17,929 nucleotides of DNA from UBA1231 sp045123185 (GCA_045123185.1 JBGVIL010000102.1:1-17929), one strand, 5' to 3'. Shown: positions 7,257-15,795, counted from the first letter of the stretch. The notes: generated by a model from the sequence alone, not told the origin. Program-made: numbers and translations.

Positions 7257-7862
7257 TTAATTAATTATAAAGAAATAATCTAATATATTATTTCCGAATA
7301 GATAAACAAGTATAAAAGCTAATACTAAATAAGGACCAAACGGAAACCCATTTTTCTTTTTCTTTATTTGTGGTGCTTCAATTATTAATGCAACAAAACT
7401 ACTTACAAAAATAATCAGTATTAATTTAGTAAATCCCATCATCAATCCCATAACAAATAATAATTTAATATCACCATATCCCATTAGTTCTTTTTTCCAA
7501 ATCAAATGAACAGTTATAACAATCACTAATAAAATAGTTACAGATACTAATGCATAAATTATCTCATTAGAATTAAATTTATACTGTTCAAATATAGATT
7601 GATTGAATATAACATAATTAATAATTATTAGTAATATTTCAAATAATATTATAGTATCAGGTATAATCATCTCTTTAAGATCAACAAATACAATAATAAT
7701 GAATGATGACAAAACTAAATATTTTATAATGTTTGTTAACGCAAAATTATCTAAAGTGATAATACTCAAGAATACCGACATCAAAATAATACATAGATTA
7801 ACAATTTTGTTATTACTTTTGGTATAAACTCTATACAATAAATAGAGTAATTCACCAAACAT
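7257..7862 (-). CDS. A24-family prepilin peptidase
   Basis: An aspartic membrane protease of the type IV prepilin peptidase/ComC family, which cuts the leader from pilin-like or pseudopilin precursors. The two catalytic Asp residues are visible as D61 in VDLKEMIIPD and D131 in GYGDIK; FPFGPYLVLA near the end is also typical. It has 201 residues and seven or so hydrophobic segments, with no N-terminal Cys-pair methyltransferase domain, so it is the short form. The ATG at 7862 has AGGGG only two bases upstream, which is too close. An in-frame ATT at 7886 has GGGGAG eight bases upstream and would complete the first membrane helix (ILIGVMFGELLYLLYR), so the true start may be there. No pilin gene is in the window. 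It lies just behind leuS in one operon. Confidence 0.9.
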   Translation of the reverse strand: MFGELLYLLYRVYTKSNNKIVNLCIILMSVFLSIITLDNFALTNIIKYLVLSSFIIIVFVDLKEMIIPDTIILFEILLIIINYVIFNQSIFEQYKFNSNEIIYALVSVTILLVIVITVHLIWKKELMGYGDIKLLFVMGLMMGFTKLILIIFVSSFVALIIEAPQIKKKKNGFPFGPYLVLAFILVYLFGNNILDYFFIIN

Positions 7863-7904
7863 AACCCCTATTAAAATTTTTAGAATAAATTTCTCTCCCC
7901 TTTA

Positions 7905-10346
7905 TTAGTTTGCAACAATATTTACTAGTTTGTTAGGCACAACAATTACTTTTCTAACAGTTAAGCCATTTAATAATTCTTTAATTCTAGGTAATTCTAA
8001 AGCTGATTTTTCTAGTTCATCTTTGGCTGTATCCACTGCAACGATTAATTTATCACGTAATTTACCGTTAATTTGAACGACAACGGTAACTTCATTATTA
8101 ATAGTTTTTGATAAATCGAATTCTGGCCATTTTTCATATACAATAAGATCTTTATGGTTTAAAACAGTGTTCCATAATTCTTCAGTAATATGTGGAGCAA
8201 CAGGATTTAATAGTTTTAAGAATCCTTCCATATAAGCTCTTGGAACTTGTTTTTCTTTGTATGCTTCATTTACAAAAATCATCATTTGAGCAATTGCAGT
8301 ATTAAATCTTAAAGCTTCATAGTCTTCAGTTACTTTTTTTACTGTTTGATGATATACTTTTTCAAGTGAACTAGTTTCAGTTTCAACAATTTCTACTTGT
8401 TCTGTATAAAGTCTCCATACTCTATCTAAGAAACGTCTTGCACCATCAACACCTTGCATTGACCATGGTTTCATAGCTTCAAGTGGTCCCATAAACATTT
8501 CATAAACACGTAATGTATCAGCACCCCAATTTTGCACAATATAATCTGGATTAATTACATTACCACGTGATTTAGACATCTTGACACCATCAGTACCTAA
8601 AATCATACCTTGGTTAAATAGTTTTTGGAAAGGTTCTAATGTTTTAACAACACCACAATCATATAAAACTTTGTGCCAGAATCTTGCATATAATAAGTGT
8701 AAAACAGCATGTTCTGTTCCACCAATATAAAGATCTACTGGTAACCAATAATTAACCATTTCTTGTACTTTTGGATCACTTAGTGGCATAACTTTACCAT
8801 TTTCTTTTAATAAGTAACCAATATAATACCAACAGCTACCAGCCCATTGTGGCATAGTATTTGTTTCTCTACGTCCTTTTACACCATCACTTCTTACAAC
8901 TGTTAACCATTCAGTTTCATTAGCAAGTGGAGATTCACCAGTACCACTTAATTTTAATCCTTGAACTTTAGGAAGGGCAAGTGGTAATTCTTTTTCATCT
9001 AAAACTGAAATAGTTCCATCTTCCCAGTGAATAACAGGGAAAGGTTCTCCCCAGTAACGTTGTCTTGAGAAAATCCAGTCACGTAGTTTGTAGTTGACTG
9101 ATTTCTTACCAATTCCAAATTTTTCTAAATAAGTAAGCATTTTTTCGATAGCATCTTCTTTATTTAATCCATCTAAGAATTGTGAATTAATGTGATCTCC
9201 ATCTTTTGTCCATGCAGATTTATTTAAATCAAATTCAGGATCATCACTTTTTAATACTTGAATAATTGGTAAATTGAATTTTTTAGCAAAGTCATAGTCA
9301 CGATCATCATGGGCTGGAACTGCCATGATTGCACCTGTACCATAACTAGATAATACATAGTCCGCAATCCAAATAGGAACTGGTAAATTATTAACAGGAT
9401 TTAATGCATATGCTCCTGTAAATACACCTGTTTTTTCTTTATTTAATTCAGTTCTATCAAAGTCACTCTTACTTTTTGCATATTCTACATAAGCATCTAC
9501 TGCTTCTTTTTGTTCTGGAGTAACAATTTTACTAACTAACTCATGTTCTGGAGCAAGTACACAGTAAGTAGCACCAAATAAAGTATCACAACGTGTAGTA
9601 AAAACAGTAAACTTATGTTCTGTTCCTTGAACTTTAAAATCAACTAATGCACCTACAGATTTGCCAATCCAATTTCTTTGCATTTCTTTAATGTATTCAG
9701 GCCAATCAACTAAGTCTAAGTCGTTTAATAGTCTTTCAGCATATTCAGTAATTTTTAATACCCATTGTTTCATAGGTTTTTTAACTACTGGATGTTCGCC
9801 TCTTTCACTAACCATTTTTCCATCAACATTAAGAACTTCTTCATTAGCAAGTACTGTTCCTAATTTTTCACACCAGTTAACTTCAATATTTTTAATTTCA
9901 GCTAAACCTTTATTATATAATTGAATAAAAATCCATTGTGTCCAATGATAATAATCTTCATCACATGTAGCGATTTCACGATCCCAATCATATGATAAAC
10001 CTAACATTTGTAATTGATTCTTAAAAATACCAATATTTTTCTTTGTAAAATCTCTTGGATCATTACCAGTTTGAATAGCATATTGTTCAGCAGGTAATCC
10101 AAATGCATCCCATCCCATTGGATGCATCACATTAAAACCATTCATTCTTTTATAACGTGATACTATATCAGTAGCTGTATAACCTTCTGGATGTCCTACG
10201 TGAAGACCTGCACCACTAGGATATGGGAACATATCTAATGCATAAAACTTAGGTTTTTCACTATTAAATGTCGTTTTAAAAATATTTTCTTCAGCCCATC
10301 TATTTTGAATCTTTTTTTCTATTTCTTGATGATTATATTGACTCAT
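7905..10346 (-). CDS. leuS: Leucyl-tRNA synthetase
   Basis: A class I aminoacyl-tRNA synthetase that charges tRNA-Leu with leucine using ATP in the cytoplasm. The 813 residues match the bacterial family length. The HIGH-type motif is HVGH (49-52) in PYPSGAGLHVGHPEGY, and KMSKS lies at 589-593. The CP1 editing domain shows FTTRCDTLFGATY and the GTGAIMAVPAHDDRDYDFA segment, whose second Asp stretch guards against isoleucine and methionine mischarging. A C-terminal domain with VVQINGKLRDK completes it. The ATG at 10346 has a GAGGGAG site and overlaps the end of the upstream DUF1189-like gene by 14 bases. No T-box leader is seen between the operon promoter and the first gene, so charging-level control of that type is not apparent here. 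Confidence 0.99.
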   Translation of the reverse strand: MSQYNHQEIEKKIQNRWAEENIFKTTFNSEKPKFYALDMFPYPSGAGLHVGHPEGYTATDIVSRYKRMNGFNVMHPMGWDAFGLPAEQYAIQTGNDPRDFTKKNIGIFKNQLQMLGLSYDWDREIATCDEDYYHWTQWIFIQLYNKGLAEIKNIEVNWCEKLGTVLANEEVLNVDGKMVSERGEHPVVKKPMKQWVLKITEYAERLLNDLDLVDWPEYIKEMQRNWIGKSVGALVDFKVQGTEHKFTVFTTRCDTLFGATYCVLAPEHELVSKIVTPEQKEAVDAYVEYAKSKSDFDRTELNKEKTGVFTGAYALNPVNNLPVPIWIADYVLSSYGTGAIMAVPAHDDRDYDFAKKFNLPIIQVLKSDDPEFDLNKSAWTKDGDHINSQFLDGLNKEDAIEKMLTYLEKFGIGKKSVNYKLRDWIFSRQRYWGEPFPVIHWEDGTISVLDEKELPLALPKVQGLKLSGTGESPLANETEWLTVVRSDGVKGRRETNTMPQWAGSCWYYIGYLLKENGKVMPLSDPKVQEMVNYWLPVDLYIGGTEHAVLHLLYARFWHKVLYDCGVVKTLEPFQKLFNQGMILGTDGVKMSKSRGNVINPDYIVQNWGADTLRVYEMFMGPLEAMKPWSMQGVDGARRFLDRVWRLYTEQVEIVETETSSLEKVYHQTVKKVTEDYEALRFNTAIAQMMIFVNEAYKEKQVPRAYMEGFLKLLNPVAPHITEELWNTVLNHKDLIVYEKWPEFDLSKTINNEVTVVVQINGKLRDKLIVAVDTAKDELEKSALELPRIKELLNGLTVRKVIVVPNKLVNIVAN

Positions 10347-11220
10347 AATTATCTCCCTCTTTGTTTTTCATATTTATTCTAGTCAATTCATTTAATGCAA
10401 TCATTGCGTAACATGTAGTTGCGATAAAACCAATATTGCTTAATAAACCTGAAATTGCGTATCCACTAAACAGTACTGTTAAAAGAATGCCAAGCACATT
10501 TGGTAAAGCACAATATAAAGTTACTTTATAAATTTTACTAAATTTGATTCCAAACTTTTTAAAGAATAATAATAAAATTACTGAACTCATTAAAGTTGTA
10601 AATAAAATTTCTCCAACTGCAGACATAAATAATGCAGGAATAGCAACCATTAAAATTGCTGTTTTATTTTGTTCAATGAATAAATCAATATACTTTGTAA
10701 TGCCACTTATAGAACTTATATTTCCTTCACTTATCAGACTTAAATCCACAAAATCAGGTGTGTAATCCATTAATTTTGTCTTTGTTTCCAATAATGAAGT
10801 TTGACAAAAATATATTCCATCAGTTGCATATTGAATAATGATACTTGCACTTTGTTGATTATTCTTTAAAACACTTAAGTCATTTCCAATTACTAATGTT
10901 AAATAATAAAATGATGTATTTTCAAGTGATACGACATAAGTATTTTCGTTTTCAACTTTAGAAACTAATTCTCCTACAAGTTTGTCGTTTGAAACATCTT
11001 CTTTTTGTTGAATTATATATTCTATTTTTTCACCATCACGAAGATTTGTTGAAATAGCACCTTTTAGATTAGAGTCAAAATCTAAAAATACTAACATATA
11101 AGCAGATGCGAAAATCAACGAAAATATCAAAAGATAAATAATAGTTATAGATAGTTTATCATTTATATAATCAATAATCTTCTTTGGTTTTAATAATGAA
11201 GCAATTAATCTTTGATACAT
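10333..11220 (-). CDS. DUF1189-like integral membrane protein
   Basis: A membrane protein of 295 residues with no assigned reaction. One hydrophobic segment lies at about 28-48. It is followed by an extracytoplasmic domain of roughly 130 residues, then four or so membrane segments between about 185 and 285. The N-terminal SLLKPKKIIDY start and the C-terminal helix bundle resemble the DUF1189 family of Bacillota; the older Yip1-type superfamily is an alternative. The ATG at 11220 has a full AGGAGG site and a near-consensus promoter. The end of the gene overlaps leuS by 14 bases, so the two are cotranscribed and probably coupled in translation. No motif suggests enzymatic function. Confidence 0.7.
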   Translation of the reverse strand: MYQRLIASLLKPKKIIDYINDKLSITIIYLLIFSLIFASAYMLVFLDFDSNLKGAISTNLRDGEKIEYIIQQKEDVSNDKLVGELVSKVENENTYVVSLENTSFYYLTLVIGNDLSVLKNNQQSASIIIQYATDGIYFCQTSLLETKTKLMDYTPDFVDLSLISEGNISSISGITKYIDLFIEQNKTAILMVAIPALFMSAVGEILFTTLMSSVILLLFFKKFGIKFSKIYKVTLYCALPNVLGILLTVLFSGYAISGLLSNIGFIATTCYAMIALNELTRINMKNKEGDNYESI

Positions 11221-11242
11221 ATAATTCCTCCTATAATATTAT

Positions 11243-11271
11243 AGTATATCACAAATTATACTATTTGTCAT
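11243..11271 (-). promoter_or_regulatory. Sigma-A promoter of the DUF1189-leuS-peptidase-mscS operon
   Basis: On the minus strand, -35 ATGACA (11266-11271), a 17-base spacer and -10 TATACT (11243-11248), with TGA before the -10. The leader would be only about 15 bases, leaving no room for a T-box or other riboswitch ahead of the operon. Confidence 0.7.
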
Positions 11272-11345
11272 TAGTTATGTTAAAAAATACTAAATTCGAA
11301 AAAATTGAAAATAATTAAAAATGTTTTATAATTTTATTTGTTATT

Positions 11346-11374
11346 TTGTCAATTTTGTATTAAAATATTATAGT
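11346..11374 (+). promoter_or_regulatory. Sigma-A promoter of the metallophosphoesterase gene
   Basis: -35 TTGTCA (11346-11351) and -10 TATAGT (11369-11374), 17 bases apart; each differs from consensus by one base. It faces away from the operon promoter at 11243-11271. The start of transcription would be close to the AAGGAGG site at 11378-11384, so the leader is very short. Confidence 0.65.
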
Positions 11375-11395
11375 ATTAAGGAGGACGTATGACGT

Positions 11396-13396
11396 ATGAA
11401 AAAAATATTCTTTTTGTTACTGTTAAGTCTAACATTGCTTTTTAGTGGCTTTTATGTTAAGGCTAATACAGAATTTTGTTACAATTTAAAGGCATCTGTT
11501 GGTGAAACTTATGATGAAGTTGGAATTATTTATCATTCAAAAGTGTCTGGTACATCTGTTCGTTATAGTTTACATCAAGATTTCAGTGAATACATTGAAG
11601 TAAAACCTGAAGAAAAAACTTACAGTAAGGGTCAAACTAATGGAGAAGCTAATACAGTATTTGCAGAACGCTATGTTTGTCGTGCTAATTTAACTGGATT
11701 ATATGCAGATGCAGTTTATTACTACCAAGTAATTTACGGAAATGAAAAATCTCAAATTCAATCTTTTAGAACACCAAACCCTAACAAATTAACATTTGGT
11801 GTTTTATGTGATACACAAGCTAGTGGTTCAGCTTTTGGTACTTCTAATGAATTAGTTAATAAACTTGTAAGTATCAACAGCAACATCAATTTCTTTATGA
11901 TTGGTGGAGATATTGTTGACCGTGGTGGTTATGAAGAACAATGGAACAACTTTGAAAAATACATGACTACTTTAAATCAACAATATTTACAAGCTACAGT
12001 TCCTGGTAACCATGAACTTTATCACAGTTCAGCCGCAGGATATATTGATGCTTCAATCTATAATCAATACTACTTCAATCCTCAAAACGGACCAAAAGAA
12101 AGAATGAATTCAACTTATTATTTTATGCAAAATGATGTTTTATTTATTATGTTAGACATCATGCATCGTTCAAACAAAGAAAACTTTAACGAAGAACAAA
12201 TTGCTTGGTTCAAAGAAGTAATTCAAAACAACCCAGCAAACTTTGTAATCGTTATGTCACATCCAGGAGCTTATTCTACTGGTGTATATGATAGTGATGC
12301 TAAAATCGTTAATGGAAACTGGCGTACAGTATTTGAAGAATGTGGTGTAGACCTTGCAATCAGCGGTCACGAACACATTTACGCTAGAACTGCTCCACTA
12401 TATAATAATGAAGTAGATACAGAAAAAGGTGTAACTTACTTAATTGGTGGTGGTGCTGGTCAAAAAAGTTATTCAGCACAAGATAAAGGTATGTTTGATG
12501 TTGTAATCCAAACTGAATCAACTGGTCAATATTCTGGTTCAATCTGTGAAGTTGTTGGTGATACATTAACATTATCTTATTATCGTAAAGATGGTACATT
12601 AAAAGATACTTTTTCAATCAAATCAAAGAGAAACATTGACAAAAACTTTGATATAGATAAGTTTATGGAAAGTATTCATATTGATTACAATGAAGAAAAT
12701 TGTAAATCAAGCATTGTATGGGACAATAATGCATACGGTAACGTTTCTACTATTGATATTATTTTAAAATTTAACAATGATTATAAATTAACTAAATATG
12801 TAGGGCCTAATTCTAATACAGCATTAATAGGAACAACATATCCTACTAAAGACTATGAATATGAAATCATTGTTCATGATTATAATGGTAATTCTTATAG
12901 CAAATCATTATTATTAGACAATGATGAATCTCTAAATGATCCAGCAAATATGAAAACAGAAATTACTCAACATGAAGACGATCCTACAAAATATGATGTA
13001 AAAGTTTCTTACGACAAAAACAATACTGAAGAAATTTCATTAACATTATCTATCAATGGTAAATCTGTTAATTTAGTAGAAGGTGTTGGTTCATTTACAT
13101 CATCTGAAGAAATTACTTCTGATTCTGTTAAAGTTGAACTATATTACAAATTATTTAATAATGGTGGATGGCTTGAATATACTAAAGAAAATATGGAAAT
13201 TATTATTAACTTAGCCGAAATTCAAGATCCTGAACAACCTGAAGAACCAGAAAATCCAATTATCCCAGATGAACCTGAAGATCCTGAAACTCCAAATACT
13301 AACCAACCATCTGGTATGAATTGTAGTATGGGATTTGTTGCATTAATTCCTTTAATCAGTGCAGCTGCTCTATTATTAATCAAAAGAAAGAATTAA
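11396..13396 (+). CDS. Secreted purple acid phosphatase-like metallophosphoesterase with C-terminal membrane anchor
   Basis: A surface phosphatase of the calcineurin-like superfamily, probably releasing phosphate from organic phosphoesters. It has 666 residues: a signal peptide (about 1-23), an N-terminal Fn3-like domain as in purple acid phosphatases (about 26-126), then the catalytic domain (131-405). Metal-binding motifs are CDTQ (D139), GGDIVDRG (D172), PGNHE (N205, H206), SHPG (H289) and GHEHIYAR (H325, H327). Two strand-rich regions follow, then a Pro/Glu-rich linker (609-637), Cys643, a hydrophobic helix and a final KRKN. This tail looks like a sorting or anchor signal but has no LPXTG. 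The ATG at 11396 is 11 bases from GGAGG; an out-of-frame ATG seven bases earlier comes from a 7-base duplication. The substrate cannot be read from sequence. Confidence 0.88.
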   Translation: MKKIFFLLLLSLTLLFSGFYVKANTEFCYNLKASVGETYDEVGIIYHSKVSGTSVRYSLHQDFSEYIEVKPEEKTYSKGQTNGEANTVFAERYVCRANLTGLYADAVYYYQVIYGNEKSQIQSFRTPNPNKLTFGVLCDTQASGSAFGTSNELVNKLVSINSNINFFMIGGDIVDRGGYEEQWNNFEKYMTTLNQQYLQATVPGNHELYHSSAAGYIDASIYNQYYFNPQNGPKERMNSTYYFMQNDVLFIMLDIMHRSNKENFNEEQIAWFKEVIQNNPANFVIVMSHPGAYSTGVYDSDAKIVNGNWRTVFEECGVDLAISGHEHIYARTAPLYNNEVDTEKGVTYLIGGGAGQKSYSAQDKGMFDVVIQTESTGQYSGSICEVVGDTLTLSYYRKDGTLKDTFSIKSKRNIDKNFDIDKFMESIHIDYNEENCKSSIVWDNNAYGNVSTIDIILKFNNDYKLTKYVGPNSNTALIGTTYPTKDYEYEIIVHDYNGNSYSKSLLLDNDESLNDPANMKTEITQHEDDPTKYDVKVSYDKNNTEEISLTLSINGKSVNLVEGVGSFTSSEEITSDSVKVELYYKLFNNGGWLEYTKENMEIIINLAEIQDPEQPEEPENPIIPDEPEDPETPNTNQPSGMNCSMGFVALIPLISAAALLLIKRKN

Positions 13397-13400
13397 CAAA

Positions 13401-13432
13401 AAAAGCTTATAAGTGAAAACTTATAAGCTTTT
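13401..13432. terminator. Bidirectional terminator between the phosphoesterase and the second amidase
   Basis: A perfect 14-base inverted repeat (AAAAGCTTATAAGT / ACTTATAAGCTTTT) around a GAAA loop. T-rich flanks lie on both strands, and the right arm reaches the stop codon of the amidase. It serves two convergent genes. Confidence 0.85.
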
Positions 13433-14573
13433 ATTTTACAATTGTTGTAAATTCTAATTCTTTACTCTTGTTATTGTGAGTAACTATTACTTTATAACTA
13501 ATTGACTTTACATGTTCTGGTAAAAATTTGATTAAACCATTATTATCAACATATTCACTATCACAAATAAATTCAATTTTAATTCCATTAGATAATTTTA
13601 ATATTTCATACTCATATTTAACTAATTGAGTAAAATAATTCCATAACCCATTTTGGCGAAGTGTACATGGACAATTCTTTCCACTAAAGAAATGGTGAGC
13701 TTTTACTCTTGTTAAATCTAAGTTATTATCTACTAGTAACTTTGCGATTAACTTAGCTGTATTGTGATAAGTGAAAGATAAATTAGAACCTTTATTAATC
13801 ATCATTTCAATACCAATACTTCTTAAGTTTCCACCTTTATTAGCAATTTTATTATATGAAGGATTATAATAAGTATTTCCAATATAATAGTAACCGTCTT
13901 TAATAAGTAAATGTAAACCATAATCATTAATATGTGAATCATTTAAAGTAAGTGATTTAAGTTCATTTAAATCACTTTTTTTATATTTTCTACCTTGTTT
14001 AACTCCATCAGATGCAATATAATAAAACCCATCTTCTTCTACAATGCTTAATTCGGGTATTTTAATTAAGCTTTTCATTCCATTTATATAGTAATAACCA
14101 TTTTTAATCGTAATAACAGGATCACTATATTCTGCTTTAACTCCTGTCCAATGTAATTCATAAGGAACAGCTAAGCCATCACCAGCATGATATGCAACCT
14201 CATTATCAGGTATTTGATGTATTAATGCATCACTACCTGAACTATAGTGCCAACTAGTGCCTCCACCACCATTATAAACATAATTAGCATGTGCAATTGC
14301 ACCCGCAGTCTCTGCCGTACTAGCAGTATCATGTACAACAATAAACTCAGTACTTTCTTTAATAGTACCAGGGCGATTTGAGAAACCTCCCTCTTCTTCA
14401 GTTCTAGCTATTTTTTCTTCTATTTTTAAATCAGCAAATAAATACTTTGAAACTCCACCAATAAAATCATATTCGTAATTAAATTGATAACCATAAACAT
14501 TAATGTCTTTTCTTAAAACTACTTTTTCATGTGCATCTTTTAATAACGCAATAACTTTTTCAATTTGTTCCAT
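13431..14573 (-). CDS. N-acetylmuramoyl-L-alanine amidase without signal peptide, paralog of the lipoprotein amidase
   Basis: A 380-residue Amidase_2/PGRP-type enzyme expected to cut the muramoyl-L-alanine bond. Likely zinc ligands are H81 (VVHDTAS), H293 (first His of AHHFF) and C301, with catalytic K299 (GKNC) and Y110 (WHYSS). An insert of about 120 residues between HAGD and SIGIE holds three [DN]GxYYI strands. An N-terminal module (about 3-53) and a C-terminal Ig-like domain (about 330-378) also occur in the lipoprotein amidase at 1050-3902. The ATG at 14573 has GGAGGG five bases upstream; an ATG nine codons earlier lies upstream of the promoter -10 and is ruled out. There is no signal peptide or membrane segment, so how it reaches the wall, or whether it acts on internal muropeptides, is unclear. 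It has its own promoter and a shared terminator. Confidence 0.9.
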   Translation of the reverse strand: MEQIEKVIALLKDAHEKVVLRKDINVYGYQFNYEYDFIGGVSKYLFADLKIEEKIARTEEEGGFSNRPGTIKESTEFIVVHDTASTAETAGAIAHANYVYNGGGGTSWHYSSGSDALIHQIPDNEVAYHAGDGLAVPYELHWTGVKAEYSDPVITIKNGYYYINGMKSLIKIPELSIVEEDGFYYIASDGVKQGRKYKKSDLNELKSLTLNDSHINDYGLHLLIKDGYYYIGNTYYNPSYNKIANKGGNLRSIGIEMMINKGSNLSFTYHNTAKLIAKLLVDNNLDLTRVKAHHFFSGKNCPCTLRQNGLWNYFTQLVKYEYEILKLSNGIKIEFICDSEYVDNNGLIKFLPEHVKSISYKVIVTHNNKSKELEFTTIVK

Positions 14574-14589
14574 AATACCCTCCACATAT

Positions 14590-14618
14590 ATTATACTCAC
14601 TTTTCTATACTATGTCAT
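14590..14618 (-). promoter_or_regulatory. Sigma-A promoter of the second amidase
   Basis: On the minus strand, -35 ATGACA (14613-14618), a 17-base spacer and a perfect -10 TATAAT (14590-14595). The expected start, near 14583-14584, coincides with the first base of the GGAGGG site, so the mRNA would begin almost at its ribosome binding site. Confidence 0.8.
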
Positions 14619-14630
14619 ATAAAAAATAAA

Positions 14631-14656
14631 AAAAGATTTGGAAATCCAAATCTTTT
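14631..14656 (-). terminator. Rho-independent terminator of the infC-rpmI-rplT operon
   Basis: Inverted repeat AAAAGATTTGGA / TCCAAATCTTTT with a two-base centre, five bases beyond the rplT stop. On the minus strand it runs into a long T-rich tract (TTTTTTTATTTTTT), typical of an intrinsic terminator. Confidence 0.85.
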
Positions 14657-14660
14657 ATTA

Positions 14661-15020
14661 CTATTTTACTAATGCGCTTTTAGCAGCTTCACAAAGTTTT
14701 GCAAAAGTATTTGCATCATTTACTGCTAAGTCAGCTAACATTTTTCTATTGATTTCAATATTAGCTAATTTTAATCCATACATTAATTGTGAATATGTGA
14801 TGTTATTTGCACGTGATGCAGCATTAATACGAATGATCCATAATTTACGGAAATTACGTTTGTTAGCTTTACGGTCACGATAAGCATATTTTAATGAATG
14901 CATTACTTGTTCATTGGCAGTTTTATATAAAGTGTGTTTTGAACCAAAGTAACCTTTAGCTAATTTTAAAATTCTATTTCTTCTTCTACGGCTTACAACT
15001 CCGCCCTTTGTTCTTGGCAT
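14661..15020 (-). CDS. rplT: 50S ribosomal protein L20
   Basis: An early-assembling 23S rRNA-binding protein of the large subunit, also the usual autoregulator of its own operon in Bacillota. It has 119 residues, the standard length. The basic N-terminal extension (RRRRNRILKLAKGY), the DRKANKRNFRKLWIIRINAA core and the YSQLMYGLKLANI...NRKMLADLA C-terminal fold are unmistakable. The ATG at 15020 has an AGGAGG site. It is the last gene of infC-rpmI-rplT, 13 bases after rpmI, and its terminator follows at once. The leader at 15808-15960 is its probable target. Confidence 0.99.
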   Translation of the reverse strand: MPRTKGGVVSRRRRNRILKLAKGYFGSKHTLYKTANEQVMHSLKYAYRDRKANKRNFRKLWIIRINAASRANNITYSQLMYGLKLANIEINRKMLADLAVNDANTFAKLCEAAKSALVK

Positions 15021-15033
15021 TTCGCGTTACCTC

Positions 15034-15234
15034 CTACTTAATATTAGCTATTTGTTGTCTGATACGACGTTGGTCAGATGTACAAACAGCAGCTGATTTA
15101 CGTAAATGTCTAATACGTTTTTGTGTTTTTCCAGGTGCTAAGTGGCTTGTTCCAGGTTGTCCACGAAGAACTTTACCAGATGCAGTAATTTTTAAGCGTT
15201 TTTTAGTACCGCTATGTGATCTCATTTTTGGCAT
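15034..15234 (-). CDS. rpmI: 50S ribosomal protein L35
   Basis: A small basic large-subunit protein of 66 residues, the family norm. The start MPKMRSHSGTKKRLKITASG and the HLAPGKTQKRIRHLRKSA segment are diagnostic for bL35. The ATG at 15234 has an AAAGGAG site. It sits between infC and rplT in the order conserved across bacteria, 18 bases after the infC stop. Confidence 0.99.
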   Translation of the reverse strand: MPKMRSHSGTKKRLKITASGKVLRGQPGTSHLAPGKTQKRIRHLRKSAAVCTSDQRRIRQQIANIK

Positions 15235-15252
15235 AATTAATTTTCTCCTTTA

Positions 15253-15795
15253 TTATTTTTTCTTTTTGTCTAGGTTAGGACTTAATGTCATAAACATATT
15301 ACGTCCATCTAAGTAAGGATTTTGATCAAGTTTCCCTACTTCAGCTAAGCCTTCAGCAAACTTTGTAAACAATGGTATTGTATTTTCAGCATGTTCAATC
15401 ATACGACCGCGGAAACGACAACTTACTTTTACTTTGTCACCATCCATTAAAAATTTCTTAGCAGCTCTTTGTTTAGTATTAAAGTCACCTACATCAATTG
15501 TTGGACTTAATCTAATTTCTTTAACACTAATCACCTTTTGATTTTTCTTTGCTTCTTTAGCTTTTTTCATTTGATCGTAACGGAATTTGCTGTAATCCAT
15601 AATCTTACAAACAGGCATTTTTGCATTAGGAGCAACGCACACTAAATCAAGTCCACGTTCATCAGCTACTTCTAAAGCAGCATTACGACTCATTTCACCC
15701 AATTGTTCACCTGTTTCTGAAATAACTAATACAGTTTCAAATTCAATTGCATCATTAACAAGATTGTCTACTTTTTTATCGAAAGACTTACTAAT
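15253..15795 (-). CDS. infC: Translation initiation factor IF-3, ATT start codon
   Basis: IF-3 binds the 30S subunit, prevents premature joining with 50S and checks start-codon choice. From the first ATG (15702) the protein would lack most of its N-terminal domain. Reading upstream in frame restores it (VNDAIEFETVLVISETGEQL), back to an ATT at 15793-15795 with GGAGGTG ending five bases upstream. No ATG, GTG or TTG is better placed, and ATT is the known infC start in E. coli and B. subtilis, where it lets IF-3 repress its own translation. The resulting 180 residues fit the family. The linker (KKAKEAKKNQKVISVKEIRL) and C-terminal domain (KFLMDGDKVKVSCRFRGR) are complete. It is the first gene of the operon behind an L20-type attenuator leader. 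Confidence 0.97.
   Translation of the reverse strand: MSKSFDKKVDNLVNDAIEFETVLVISETGEQLGEMSRNAALEVADERGLDLVCVAPNAKMPVCKIMDYSKFRYDQMKKAKEAKKNQKVISVKEIRLSPTIDVGDFNTKQRAAKKFLMDGDKVKVSCRFRGRMIEHAENTIPLFTKFAEGLAEVGKLDQNPYLDGRNMFMTLSPNLDKKKK

Noticed and set aside
11221..11395. A T-box or other riboswitch controlling leuS
   Set aside because: The promoter lies about 15-20 bases from the first gene of the operon, leaving no room, and no T-box sequence or terminator pair is present.
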